The notes beneath the pieces are model-generated. The model was not told where the DNA came from, did no database searches, and worked only from the letters and a program-made list of their open reading frames with translations. From Incurvaria masculella (Eukaryota > Arthropoda > Insecta > Lepidoptera > Incurvariidae), in the NCBI GenBank assembly GCA_946894095.1, contig OX335660.1:15815001-15879000 (forward strand): a stretch of DNA of 64,000 bases, read 5' to 3'. The translations under genes were made by a program, and so were the position numbers. How positions within the stretch are numbered: position 1 is the stretch's first letter; the number at the start of each line of letters is the position of its first letter. This document shows, in pieces, positions 11,778 to 22,950 of this stretch.

Positions 11778-11816
11778 GTTAGTAATCTTTGCTTACCGTG
11801 GCAAAGATTACTAACA
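11778..11816. repeat. perfect hairpin, 15-bp stem
   Basis: GTTAGTAATCTTTGC, then an 8-nt loop, then GCAAAGATTACTAAC. It is a short isolated palindrome of unknown role. Confidence 0.7.
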
Positions 11817-11829
11817 ACAACAAAGGTTG

Positions 11830-12760
11830 ACTGGAAGAAATCACTCCTAGTGATAAGTCCGCCTTTGTGCAATTTTGGTTGTTGTTTCGAATTGTTTTTG
11901 TAATTGTACTGGTTTTCTATTACACAATAAAGAATTTATTCATTCATTCTATTATCTATGATATGATATATTTTATCTATCCATGGATAACATAAAGACA
12001 GCGAGTAAGCTCCAAGGAGGCGGTTTCACAGCATCGGCATTAGCCTACATGTAACACGAGCCGAGACTTTTTGCCGATAAATTGAGATTTTTTTTCATAT
12101 TCCACGCGAATCCCTATTTGCATACAAGGGGAGTGCCGCATACGTGGGCACGTCTCAGTTGATTCGGCGGAGGCCTTTCTATTTGAACAAGGGGAAAGCG
12201 GAACGAAAGGAATTACAGTTCGGATTTCAGTTCCTGCGGGTGGGGCCGTAAAGTGTGCACTTTTCCACGGGACATTATCGTTTTGAATGTAAATCTCGCA
12301 TATCGCTGTTGGAATCTAAGGGGAGATATTCCCCTGGGCATAAAATGGAATGGTTTACCATCGCGGGTGCATGCAGCAGCGCTGGGAGCGGAGCATGCAG
12401 GGTGATTCGCTCGAGTTTGGGGTTCTTCCAGGAGGGAAAAGGGGGGAGACTTATTTTTTATTCCTTGCATTGTTATCTCAATAATTTGAGGTTATCCAAC
12501 GGAATCTATATCGAAGCATTGTAAGCCAATTTTTAAAAATAATCAGATCTCAATAATTGCAGTAAAAATACGAGAAATAAGTGCGATCTAGTAGTGGGTA
12601 CAGAAAGCAGCATTGTGTGCGATATAGCAAATAATGGGATGGTAGCGTAGTGTGGATAAATCATCTCTACCTACCAGCTAATAAGTTAGGATATAATTGT
12701 GTATAATTAGTATATCTTCTATAATATTAAGTGGAATTAAAACTATGAACGACCAAATTC
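11830..12760. other. no recognised gene
   Basis: Mixed composition. A GC-richer segment at 12140-12450 has overlapping open frames on both strands but no splice-supported exon. Confidence 0.4.
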
Positions 12761-12926
12761 TTAGGGCCGAGTGCACGAAAGGACAAAAAATCAAAATCGA
12801 CTGCAAAGTATGATTAAACACGTCACTTTGTGTGGACAGTATGGAAGGAATACTATGCGGTTCACTAAAAGTGATGTGTTCGAACATTGATCAACTCGGC
12901 CGTCACTTCGTGCAATCGGGGCTTAG
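12761..12926. mobile_element. ~165-bp TIR element (GCACGAA family), copy 1
   Basis: Ends are TTAGGGCCGAGTGCACGAA and, inverted, CTAAGCCCCGATTGCACGAA. The interior has AACACGTCACTTTGTGTGGA. Further copies lie at 29008, 42891 and 62861. Confidence 0.85.
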
Positions 12927-12931
12927 TATCC

Positions 12932-13541
12932 TTAGGGCCGATTTTTCAATCATCAGATAGTACTAATTGGACTGATACTACAAATTTACGTTTATCAAAA
13001 GACGGATAGTAATTACCGGAGACGTTTTTAGGGTTCCGTACCCAAAGGGTGAAAACGGAACCCTATTACTAAGCCTCCGCTGTCCGTCCGTCCGTCCGTC
13101 CGTCCGTCCGTCCGTCCGTCCGTCCGTCCGTCCGTCCGTCCGTCCGTCCGTCCGTCCGTCCGTCCGTCCGTCTGTCCGTCTGTCACAGGGCTGTATCTCA
13201 GTAACCGTAACAGAGAGACAGCTGAAATTTTCACAGAGTGTGTATTTATTTTGCCGCTATAACAACAAATAGGTAAGATTTAGAAATAATTAAAAGTAAA
13301 GGGGGTCCCCATACAAAAAACGTGATTTTTTGTATACATTTTTTTACGATGGTACGGAACCCTTCGTGTGCGAGTCCGACTCGCACTTGGCCGGTTTTTC
13401 TTTTGTCCCAATTATCTGCCTGTAATTTTACTAATAACGATATGCACTTACGATAACCGATGGATAAGCAGAAATGTAAATAAGTAGATCCGTAGAATAA
13501 TTATCTGACTGTTTATCAGAACATTGAAAAATCTGCCCTTG
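12932..13541. mobile_element. TIR element (GGGCCGATTTTTCAATC) split by a GACG repeat
   Basis: The left end AGGGCCGATTTTTCAATC and right end ATTGAAAAATCTGCCCTT are inverted counterparts. The GACG repeat at 13029-13398 sits inside. An uninterrupted relative lies at 60183-60410. Confidence 0.7.
13029..13398 (-). mobile_element. GACG repeat copy 2, with expanded CGTC microsatellite
   Basis: Minus orientation, from TTAGGGTTCCGTACCCAAAG to CGCACTTGGCCGGTTTTTC. The tetranucleotide at 13080-13185 is expanded to about 25 units, much longer than in the other copies. Confidence 0.9.
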
Positions 13542-13549
13542 GAGGATTT

Positions 13550-14117
13550 ATTTATTGTAGAAAGTACACAGCCTATTACAACATTAAATATAGACAAAGA
13601 TGTTTTATGAACTACATAATATGGCTATGCTAATTATATTTTTCAATTTATTTTATTCATTTAGGGATGTATCTGTCTAAGAAGTGTGTGCATATAATTA
13701 AGTGTGCAGTATGTAGAGTATATTGTAGTCGTCTTTTGAGGCATGCACAGGAATAAATGCAGTGGGACGACTTATTTTCTTTGAAGAGCCCGAAAACATT
13801 ACAATCTGACATGTAACGCTGACTCCACCTTTCGTTTCAAACTACGCGAATAGCGGTTACATTTTAATACAGGTTCACCTCCCAAATAAAAAAAATCATT
13901 ATTTCATGAAGCGTATCCTTTAAAAAAATCATTATTTCATGAAGCTTTAAGATTCCCCGAGGTCACTCAGCCTGACGAGCGCCGAGGACACAAGTTCCGT
14001 AATTCGTCGATGGCAGACGATCAGTCACGGAGATGACAACGCGTAGAGAATAGGAAATCCGAAGTATTTAAAGCTTTTGGATTAACGGCGTGACAACGGC
14101 ATTATTTTATGTAAGGG
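13550..14117. other. no recognised gene
   Basis: AT-rich. A short direct repeat of AAAAAATCATTATTTCATGA occurs at about 13890 and 13922. Confidence 0.45.
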
Positions 14118-14345
14118 CACATTGTTATGTTTGAAATATGTTACGGCTTTTCACGCGGCAGGAACAGACATTCTCCGACGTTTCGATCCAAGCAGACGAC
14201 TGCTGCGTACGAACATGGCGGATGCCTTCTTGACAACGGGCTGAATGATTGGCTCGAAATGTCGGAGAATGTCTCTTCCAGCCGCGTGAAAAGCCGTAAC
14301 ATTTTTCCAACATGTCTACCGACCGCGGAATCTCAAAATTTATAA
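14118..14345 (-). mobile_element. Penelope-like element end with ~60-bp inverted arms
   Basis: Both arms carry GTTACGGCTTTTCACGCGGC, the CATTCTCCGACGTTTCGA block and ACATGT, at 14127-14187 and, inverted, 14255-14317. The same sequence forms the 3' end of the Penelope copy at 49682-50277, and CCGCGGTCGGTAGACATGTT matches its 5' part. No coding sequence remains. Confidence 0.65.
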
Positions 14346-14505
14346 CATATAAATACCCTAACATTTTATGTAATGTGAGTTCCCTTACAAACTTGTATCC
14401 CTCTTTTACTTTGAGTTTAATTCTTGCCACAAAAGGTAGCCTCTATGCCCCACTCTCTCTTGATAATTGTATGTATTTAATGGACACGACATTAACGTTA
14501 CATCA

Positions 14506-15284
14506 TTAAGGTGGCCCGACCCGGCGGACTGACTCATTCGCGGGCACGGTACAAAACCGTGCTGTTGCGCTCTGGGACCATCTCTGTTTCAAATAAAAAG
14601 ACAGGCTCCGTGATGAGGAAGATGCAACATGTCCACAAAAAAGACAATGTGCATAGTGTAAGATTTACGAAAATTTTAATTACAAAATGACTTATAGCTA
14701 AAAGTAAACCACGACCGCTGTAGTAAAAAATCTAACAAAAACCAAATAGATTATAAATTTTGATTAAATAAGCTATGTCTGATAACTAATCTTTTTAAGA
14801 TGTTTTTACTTTATCATTGCGTAATCCACCTCCAAAGTCATTGTATAAAACGCGCGAAAAATTCGAACTTTCGAACCATATAACTTACAAACCAAACACA
14901 ATTTTACGATGCCAGCGGTCATCAGACAACTAGTTCGATCAAAGAAAGCTATTTTAATAAAATTCAATAAATAAATTCAATAAATTCAATAAATCATAAT
15001 TGTGTTATATCATTTATGTGGACGGAAAAAAAAGACCAAAAAAAAAAACATAATTTATAGACCAGTGAAGTTTTTTTGCGGGTTCTTCTTCACTGGTTGA
15101 TCGAATCCGCGGATCAATCAAATTGTGACATTACTTAGTGTAGTTTTACTACCAGAAGTTGAATAAATAAATGAAATGAAATGAAATGAAATTTTGAGCA
15201 AAATTTGGGATCTCTGACAAGGAATGTGGGAGTGATCTTCTTTCCCCGTTTGTGTGGGGAGTTGAGCGGGATGGCCCACCTTAA
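14506..15284 (+). mobile_element. TTAA-flanked element (GGTGGCCC ends), copy 1, interrupted
   Basis: Ends are TTAAGGTGGCCC and GGATGGCCCACCTTAA. The body is ~550 bp without the insert and has the recurring block CGGGCACGGTACAAAACCGT. The TTAA targets suggest a piggyBac-type mobiliser, but there is no transposase. A LINE 3' tail (14956-15190) is inserted. Confidence 0.8.
14956..15190 (+). mobile_element. LINE 3' tail inserted in the TTAA element, (GAAAT)n end
   Basis: It is flanked by a likely 5-bp duplication ATTTT. It includes CGGGTTCTTCTTCACTGG, ATCCGCGGATCAATCAAAT and a pentamer tail of ATGAA/GAAAT units. Relatives lie on the minus strand at 48478-48605 and 62025-62150. Confidence 0.65.
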
Positions 15285-15826
15285 TCTGATGATCTTACAG
15301 AACTTGATATTAAAACCAGGTCGATGTGAGAAATCCACAATCTTTTCCTGATATGCGACATAACGTCGAATCCACATGGCACTAAATCCAGTATTGAAAT
15401 TCCCGATGAAGAAAATTGTATTGTTACAGTCACCATAAAAATCGGCCACGAGAAACACCAGCCTAAAATATAGGACACAACTTGGATTGTTACGATTGCT
15501 TTCGAGTGGGCTTCAGATGGGCTTGCATAAACATTTATTTTACACCCCTGGCAAGTGCCATAAACTGTGACCGGATATAACGCCCCGATGCTGGGCATAA
15601 ATTGCGCATTTCGGAATATCATTATACCTTTCGGCGTACAGTTACTTGAGAGCAGCAAAGCAACAGCGAAATGATCTGTTGAAAATTTAAAAATGTAGTT
15701 GAAGGGGACTGCAGGTAAGGAGATGACGGATTTTATTGCTCGACGAAGCTCATTTTGAACGATTAGTTTTTTCGTTCGGTCGGGACCAATCTTAAGAAGT
15801 TTTTTGTTGTTGCTGACAACGCTCAT
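15284..15826 (-). pseudogene. long unrecognised open frame (181 codons)
   Basis: This is the longest open frame in the window. It starts MSVVSNNKKLLKIGPDRTKK and includes the stretch FSTDHFAVALLLSSNC. Near the C-terminus a second frame (ending near 15285) looks more protein-like, reading VADFYGDCNNTIFFIGNFN, so a frameshift around 15450 is possible. It lies directly 3' of a LINE C-terminal fragment and ends where the TTAA element finishes. It may be LINE-associated sequence or a decayed gene; function unknown. Confidence 0.25.
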
Positions 15827-15832
15827 AGGGTT

Positions 15833-16033
15833 TCAAAATTTCACGGGGGCTGCGAACAACGCGCCGGGCAGTTGCTTCTTCACGCCATATTTGAAAGACC
15901 CCAAGTTGTACTTTAGCGGAAATACCTCGTTATAATAGTTACCACGGTTTTTCTCTAATCTGTGCTTAACACGCATCTGGAAATAAATCAACACATAATC
16001 AAGAGTCAAAGGGCATAATTGATCATAGTACAT
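15833..16033 (-). mobile_element. LINE reverse-transcriptase C-terminal fragment
   Basis: The minus strand encodes NEVFPLKYNLGSFKYGVKK and a stop shortly after APVKF. The pattern VFPxxYxLxxFKxxV is the C-terminal end of Jockey/CR1-group reverse transcriptases. The best preserved of six related fragments here. Confidence 0.6.
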
Positions 16034-16039
16034 TATTTT

Positions 16040-16910
16040 TATATAATTCTTGGGAACATCACAAAGAATTCAGTAAATCCGTTTAGCAAGTGGCCACTGT
16101 TTTTTAAAAGTTAAAGTTTAATGTTAGAACGTATCTTGTGAACCAGACAGTCGATATATACAGGTCTATCTCTCTGTAAATCTGAATGGTGGCTACATTA
16201 AGAGCTGTGCCTGAACTCAATGAATACTGGATCCATCATGAATACCAATCATGTGTTTATGTCAAAACCATTTCTGTCTTCCCTGTGGAATATTTTTAAT
16301 CCACTTCCGATTACGTCAGATGATCGAATTCCCTCACTGAATGTATCACACTTTACTCCGTTTCCCCCCCAGGAGTCAGTGCGAAATACAATTTTTCTAA
16401 CGAATTTGATCGCAGTCAGCGCTTTTGTCGGTCTACGCCGTAAGTTGCGAGGTCAAAACTCCGCGCGGCGCTGTCGGTGGCAGGCGTGATAGATGACTCC
16501 AGGCGGGGGCCCACTGGAAGCGACGAAATAAGCGAATCGAGGTTTCTACTGATCTAGAGTGTGTCGTGTGAAATTATACTTGTCTGCTTGACCAACTGCT
16601 ACGTTTTGATCAAAACCAGCGTTGTCAACTCCCTGAATTATTTAATCATCCTCGCATCTGTATGTGACACGACACTTCGATAAAAAACCGTTGGTATTTT
16701 TTTTCAGATTTTCTTACATTTAACTCCGCTTCTCACCACTAAGGTAATTGATAGAAATAATGAAGCTGTACGAAGATGGTACTGTACGAAGATGGTATAT
16801 TGGTAAGTAATATAGTACATTGGGTAAGTGGTTCTGAAATTATGAGCAGACAGACCGGTAAACATAAATACAGACGCGGACAGACCGGTGAAAAGACAGA
16901 CGTTTAGTCA
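16040..16910. other. no recognised gene
   Basis: Mixed AT-rich sequence. A GC-richer run at 16420-16530 has no splice-bounded frame. Short GACAGACCGGT-like repeats lie at 16850-16890. Confidence 0.4.
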
Positions 16911-16916
16911 GTCAGT

Positions 16917-17660
16917 CAGCGTGTTTGCGTCCATTGCTGGACATACGCCTCGCCAATTTTCCTTCAGGCCTCCCGGCCTTCAGCGGTACGGAACCACTGC
17001 TTTCCGCCGACGAACTTGATGTCGTTGTCTCACCTGGCGGGTGGTCTTCCCACACTCCGTTTTCCTGTCCACGGCCGCCAGTGTAGGACACGGTTACTCC
17101 AACTGTCGTCGTCTCTTCGGCTGACATGACCAGCCCACTGCCACTTGAGCTTAGCCACCCGGTGTCCAATATCGACTACTTTGGTACGTCGGCGAATTGC
17201 CTCGTTGCGCACCATATCCCGTAGCGATATTCCCAGCATGGCTCGCTCCATTGCTCGCTGGGCAACTTTCAACCTTTGGACAACGGCGACCGTCAGGGTC
17301 GACGTTTCCCATCCGTACATCATAACCGGGAGGACGCACTGGTCATATATCCGGGTCTTTAAATTTTGCGGAAGCTCAGACCTTAGAGCGAATTTAAGCT
17401 TTCCGAAGGCAGCCCAACCCAGTTGAATTCGTCTCTCAACCTCCTTAGTCAGTCCTTATCTGCCAAGCCGCAGAATTTGGCCGAGATATACGTACTCTTC
17501 AACCCGTTCGATCCCTTCTCCGTCGATAACGATTTGTCCTCCCGTCATAACCTCGGTTGCCATGACCTTGGTTTTGTCCCGGTTCATCTTCAGACCTACC
17601 TTTACCGATGCTTCATAAAGGTCTTCCAGCATGGTCTGAAGCGAAGATGACTGAGAAAAT
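16917..17660 (-). mobile_element. RTE-like LINE reverse-transcriptase C-terminal remnant
   Basis: The minus strand reads LEDLYEASVKVGLKMNRDKT, then MTGGQIVIDGEGIERVEEYV and YLGQILRLGR before a stop. It resumes with MMYGWETSTLTVAVVQRLK, LGISLRDMVRNEAIRRRTK and KLKWQWAGHVSRRDD and ends WRKIGEAYVQQWTQTR. These are the late palm/thumb and C-terminal regions of RTE-type reverse transcriptases. Two in-frame stops, one replacing Trp after GRPPAR, show decay. Same family as 2855-3075. Confidence 0.88.
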
Positions 17661-18180
17661 CTCCATTAATGTTAATACCCATGTTGTCCCATTCAAGCGT
17701 CTTGACAGACGTTAGATTATGTAATAATTCGTTATGTAAAGGTGATTCTCGATTAGTGAAGTGCTGACTCACAAACTACGACTTTTGCAGCGCCCTGAAG
17801 CTGCGAAACCCTTGTAAAGAAACAATCGATTTTTGTCCCATTCGTCAGTTGACTCTGTATGCCTTTAAATTCTATTCCTATGGCTTTAAAAATAAACCTG
17901 CTCTAGCTCATCGACGCGTGCAAATTAATTCGCTTATCGCGCCGCTCATCGCCTCGCAGGCAGTGCGGCTCTCTCCCTCGCGCCGGCACCCCGGGTAGAC
18001 ACCTCGCTTCGCTTTTTAATCAGCAGGTGAAGCGGAGATTGAGCGAGAATTAGATTTAATATCGAGTCCATCCGGTGAGTAAAAATAAGCTGGCGACGCG
18101 CTGCAGGGAAGGTCTTATTAAAAGTCGTCTGCTCTTCGCAACGATCATGAATTGCACGAAGAATATGGCGAATCATAAAT
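17661..18180. other. no recognised gene
   Basis: A GC-rich patch at 17940-18020 in otherwise AT-rich sequence. No coding evidence was seen. Confidence 0.4.
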
Positions 18181-18182
18181 AA

Positions 18183-19330
18183 CTAGCTGCGGTACCCGGC
18201 TCCGCTCGGGTTAGTGTCGGCTAAATTATCTCATGGATAAAAAGTAGCCCACATGACTGGTGCAAAATAGGGTCAAACTGGTCCAGGACAATGTATCCAT
18301 GTACCAAATTTAATCAAGATCGTTCGAGCCGAAATAGCATGATTTAATGAGAAACATCCAATAATTCCCATTTAGAGCTTCGTTGACGTTTGGTGGCTAT
18401 TTAAAAAAAAAACATTTGCCGCGAGAACCTTTCTGCACTTTCACTGCTACATTGCTTACCTAGTAAGTAACGTGTAACGTAGGTAAGTCTTGCGTGGACT
18501 CCAACCCACAGCCAGCCTCAACATCGAAAACAGTAACCCATCTCGAACCTGACTGCTCCCAGAGATGCTATACATTGATAAAATACGCATATAAATCAGG
18601 TAAGTAGTTCGCATGTTATAAGACTTTAAGACTCATTACTTACCCTTCTGGTAATGAAGCGTTATATTATGTAATCTATAAGTTTTTAGTAGAATCAGGC
18701 TAGACGTAGATACAACGCACATCTAAATCGGGTAATTGGTTCTCAAGGATTTTATTCTGTTGGTCGCTCCTCCGGCGATTTAGCGTGATGCCAAGTAGTC
18801 CTAAAGTTGCAGGAAATACCAAGCCGTACTTCAGTAAAAGTAAGCGCTGCCGCCGCAAAGCCGAGCCGTGCATAGCATTGCAGTTTGTATGACAGCCCCA
18901 TCTTAGCGTAAGCGGAACTGAATTCTATTTAGCCAATCCTAATTCCCGGGTAGTTAAATGTACATGTACTAAGTTTTACAAATCGCTAGTGCCTTGAAAA
19001 TTCGCCAAACGGACACCAAACAGTCACGACGTCTGCCCTCCCCCCGCCACCGCCCCCGGCTCCTCTCCCCCTAGTGTGAAGTAGCGCTACCGGCATCGTT
19101 TTCGCAGCCCCGTGAAAGTTCTAAAGCCCATGGGCACATACATTGTAGCCTATGTGTTATTCTGATGTATAAGCTATATTATTGTAAAGTTTCATTAGAA
19201 TCCATTCAGTAGTTTTTACGTGAAAGAGTAACAAACATCCATCCATCCATCCATCCATCCATCCATCCATCCATCCATTATTACAAACTTTCCCCTTTAT
19301 AATATTTATTAGATTATTAGATGTAGCATG
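18183..19330 (-). mobile_element. SINE/LINE-like interspersed repeat ends with (ATCC)n
   Basis: The 18183-18380 part (CTAGCTGCGGTACCCGGC, ACCAAATTTAATCAAGATCG) and the 19140-19330 part (TAAGCTATATTATTGTAAAG, CATTCAGTAGTTTTTACGTG, an ATCC tract, AAACTTTCCCCTTTATAATA) resemble the two ends of a common lepidopteran repeat. The segment between them is unrecognised and may be an insertion. Confidence 0.45.
19236..19278. repeat. (ATCC)n microsatellite
   Basis: About ten CATC units in tandem, inside the repeat remnant. Confidence 0.9.
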
Positions 19331-19447
19331 GAGGGTTCCATGACATACCCCACGTTCACTAACTCGATTGGCGCATGAGCTCTCCATGAATTTTTTTTTA
19401 TTTGTCGTGAAAATAAACACCTACTCTCATGAGATTTGCGTAACTTA

Positions 19448-19625
19448 ACCACATGGGAATTAAGTGCCGGATATTTTGAAATCGATGGAAAAAACGGCCA
19501 TTTTTAATTCCCGCTTCGACTGTTTTCCATTCAATGCGATGTTACCAATCCGGGCGTTCAAACTCTTCGACCTAGTAAGTAAGGAATGAGACCAAAGATT
19601 TACGTGGTATCCTAAATCCGGCACG
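19448..19625 (-). mobile_element. SINE body fragment, headless
   Basis: Minus-strand body: CACATGGGAATTAAGTGCCG, ATTCCCGCTTCGACTGTTTT and CAATGCGATGTTACCAATCC. It is degraded and has lost its head. Confidence 0.6.
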
Positions 19626-19720
19626 AGTCTTCTAGTCATGATTTTTTTATTCTCTTGGTAGCCATGTAATATTGACGAAAAATCCGTTTACGTATTACGC
19701 AACAATAGGTTAAATTGTGA

Positions 19721-20086
19721 GCCTCGGTAGCCCAGCGGTGCGACGCCTTGCGATTCGATAAGCTTGGTGAAGCACCTCTGAGCGCGGTCAGTTTCTGGAT
19801 GGGTGACCATTTTCAACCGTTGAAGCTGGCCTTGGTGCGGCTTCCGGTATAACTATAGGTCTCTTCCTTACTTAATTCCTTAATCGCTGGGTTGGTACCA
19901 TCGAATTGAATGAAAGATGGTCGAAGCGGCAATGGAAATTATCCGTGTTTTCCATCAGTTCAATGTAGCCGAGCAATATAAGGAAGGTCCTGGCATGGCA
20001 ACTAGTTCCCATGCGGTGTGTTAGGCTAATATCTGACGGTCAGTTTGGTTGTAACCATCCATGCCCAGTAACATAAAAAAACAAAT
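19721..20086 (+). mobile_element. 5S rRNA-head SINE, diverged full-length copy
   Basis: It starts GCCTCGGTAGCCCAGCGGTG, then has a diverged 5S-like segment with an intact TGGATGGGTGACCA box, followed by the shared body and CCCAGTAACATAAAAAAAC. Older than the copies at 28462 and 52184. Confidence 0.8.
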
Positions 20087-20494
20087 GTAAATGTGCAATA
20101 TTTCCGACCGCTTTGGCGGTGATAGGCTTTCTAGCTATTACAAGAGGACCCAGCAGATCGACTCCGGTTTTGATTCTGAATGAGCCGTTATTTTTTTACA
20201 AACAACCGTAAGCCCGAAAGCCTCCATCCAACGACCGGAAGCGGCGGGCGGACGAAACGGTCACGTGACAACTCTGTAACTTCCGCTTCCGGTCATTTGA
20301 TGAAACGAATGGGCGATGTTCGCAGTTAAGTTATTTGCGCTGTAGTTCGTCGCGACGCCACGCAACGGGCGGTGAGTGGGTGGATTACCATTTCGAGAAT
20401 GGGACAGTAATGTTTACTTGTTCGTTATCCGAAGGGCACCCATATTTTCATGAGGCAATGTTTTCCTGACAGGGATAGCGGGAAGGGAGAGGGT

Positions 20495-20627
20495 GGGAGT
20501 GCTGTTAGAATACTTGCCTAGTATGCCAGAGGTCTGGGTTCAAATCTCATTCTGAGTGCATTTCGTCACGAATGTGAGATGCTCCATGGTCCGGAATCCA
20601 TATAAAACTGTAGGTCCCCTTCCCCCC
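20495..20627 (+). mobile_element. tRNA-head SINE, 5' part only
   Basis: CAGAGGTCTGGGTTCAAATC (B box), then GTGCATTTCGTCACGAATGT and GTAGGTCCCCTTCCCCCC. The copy stops exactly where the opposite-strand copy at 20628 begins. Confidence 0.75.
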
Positions 20628-21040
20628 TTGTTTTATGCAACCTAACATGGATGGCTAATACCACACAAGTACCGTTATGATATAAGCCCAATACACCACA
20701 TTCCCGAAGGAATTAGGTGCCATGCCAGGACCTTCCCTTTATGAGAACGGCTACATTGAACTGGATGGAAAACACGGACGATTTTTCATTGCCGCTTCGA
20801 TCATATTTTCATCCAACGCGATGGTACCGACCCGGGCGGACTTATACCCTACCCATAGTAGGGGAAGGGGATCTACAGTTTAACATGAATTCCGAACCAT
20901 GGAGCAGCTAGCATTCTTGACGAAATGCACTTATCTAACTCAGAGAGAGAAAGAAAGTGGTTCATGAACGGGGCGAGGATTTGAACCCAGACCTCTGGTG
21001 TGCTAGTCTAGTCACCGCGCCACTAGGCTACGAGCCGCTC
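20628..21040 (-). mobile_element. tRNA-head SINE, near full length
   Basis: Minus orientation with A box TAGCCTAGTGGCGCGG near 21030, an intact B box GGTTCAAATCC near 20980, the full body and an A-tail. Its 3' end abuts the truncated plus copy. Confidence 0.88.
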
Positions 21041-21150
21041 AAGGTCCGGGCATACGTAACGAAATGTAACATAGTAGCATGCAATAATCTTGACTAACCC
21101 AGGATCAACAATCAATACGCTACACGGTGTGATATAATATAAAATAATAA

Positions 21151-21860
21151 AACCGGCCAAGTGCGAGTCGGACTCGCACACGAAGGGTTCCGTACATCGT
21201 ACAAGATTGAACACAAAAATAATCACGTCACTTGTATGGGACCCCCCTTTAATTTTAATATTTTTTTTGTTTTACCTATTTGTTGTTATAGCGGCAAAAT
21301 AAATACACACGTTGTGAAAATTACAGCTGCCTACCTATTACGGTTCATGAGATACACGTTATGACGTTAATAATAATAATAATTTTACACTATTTGACAA
21401 AACCTCTTTACAGCTGCCACTATTGTTTCCTTGAATGTAACCTATTTTTTAATCATTGACAAAGCCTATTTACAGCTGACGATGTTAAAATGTTAGTCTA
21501 CCAATGAGTCGATCTCTTTCCATTGGACAATCTAATAATTAATGTATTCTTTTTTATCTGACTCTCTATTTATGACAAAGCCTCTTTACAGCTGATGATG
21601 AAAGTAAAACTTTATAATAATAGACATGTTTATATGATCTGAGATGTATAGTAGTAGTGATCTGAGTAGTGTAGTGTAAAAATGTGTATGTTACTTCTTG
21701 CAACCATCTGACGTATCTGAGTGTATGTAATGTACCTATAGGATGAATAAAAATGAAATGAAATGAAACAGCCCTGTGACAGACGGACGGACGGACGGAC
21801 GGACAGCGGAGGCTTAGTAATAGGGTTCCGTTTTCACCCTTTGGGTACGGAACCCTAAAA
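21151..21860 (+). mobile_element. GACG repeat copy 3, split by a 412-bp insertion
   Basis: The left part at 21151-21356 ends GGTTCATGAGATACA. The right part resumes at 21769 with CAGCCCTGTGACAGACGG and ends GGAACCCTAAAAA. Joined, it matches the family. Confidence 0.9.
21357..21768 (+). mobile_element. insertion with (ATGAA)n 3' end inside the GACG repeat
   Basis: It ends GATGAATAAAAATGAAATG plus repeats, like a LINE/SINE 3' tail. Inside, three copies of a phrase like CAAAGCCTCTTTACAGCTGA occur about 65-115 bp apart. No coding frame was seen. Confidence 0.6.
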
Positions 21861-22210
21861 ATGTCAATTTTTCGCAAGGGCTGCACGGCGCGCGATTTGG
21901 AATCCGCGAATCGCCCACTTGCGAAGATCCCGGCTATCAAAAGCACATTATAGACATCGAACCGGGGCTTCGGGGTAAAATTTAGCGCCGCCGTGCGGCT
22001 CGTAACGTTTAGTGCGTCATCAAATATCAATCAAGGGAGGGGCGATCGCCGACTAACAGCCTACTCAATTACCAACACGTACCGACGCCGACGTGAAACT
22101 AGGGTTGCCTCAGTCAGTACGAGGCTTACACTGCCCAGTCTGGGTTTTGTGCAGAGTCTACTTCCATTCGCTGTTTATTATATACCGCTCGCAAATACCA
22201 ACCGTGGGGG

Positions 22211-22399
22211 TTAAGGTGGCACTTCCCGGCGGGACTAACTCATTCGCGGGCACGGTACAAAACCGTGCTATTGCACTCTGGGATCTTATCTGTTTCAAAA
22301 AGACAGGCTCCGTGATGAGGAGGATGCAACATGTCCACAAAGCAGACAATGCGAGTAGTGTATGATGTGGAAAGATTTACGAATATTTAAATTACTTAT
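22211..22399 (+). mobile_element. TTAA element (GGTGGCCC), 5' fragment
   Basis: It starts TTAAGGTGGCACTTCCCGGC and breaks off after AAGATTTACGAATATTTAAA, next to a second copy. Confidence 0.8.
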
Positions 22400-22950
22400 T
22401 TAAGGTGGCCCAACCCGGCGGCCTCAACTCATTTGCGGGCACGGTACAAAACCGTGCTGTTGCGCTCTGGGACCTTATCTGTTTCCAAGAATAAGACAGG
22501 CTCCGTGATGAGGAAGATGCAACATGTCCACAAAAAAGACAATGTGCATAGTGTATGATTTGGTAAGATTTACGAAAAATTTAATTTCAAAACGACTTAT
22601 AGCTAAAAGTAAACCACGACCGCTGTAGTCAAAAATCTAACAAAAACCAAATAGATTATAAATCTTGATTAAATAAGCTATGTCTGATGACTAATCTTAT
22701 CAAGATGTTCTTATTTTATCATTGCGTAATCCACGTCCAAAGTTATTGTATAAAACGCGCGAAAAATCCGAACTTTCGGACGTTATTACTTGGAAAGTAA
22801 ACACAATTTTACAATGCCAATGGTCATCAGACATCTAGTTCAATCAAATAGAGCTATTTTGAGCAAAATTTTGGATCTCTGACAAGAAATATAGGCGTGA
22901 TCTTCTTTCCCCTTTTGTACGGGGAGATGAGCGGGTTGGGCCGCCTTTAG
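22400..22950 (+). mobile_element. TTAA element (GGTGGCCC), full copy
   Basis: It runs from TTAAGGTGGCCCAACCCGGC to GCGGGTTGGGCCGCCTTTAG. The right TTAA is mutated. The copy is uninterrupted, ~550 bp, without a transposase frame. Confidence 0.85.

Noticed and set aside
15135..15458. 107-codon minus-strand frame as a separate gene
   Set aside because: It runs through the TTAA element and a LINE tail; only its upstream part may be a frameshifted continuation of the 181-codon frame.
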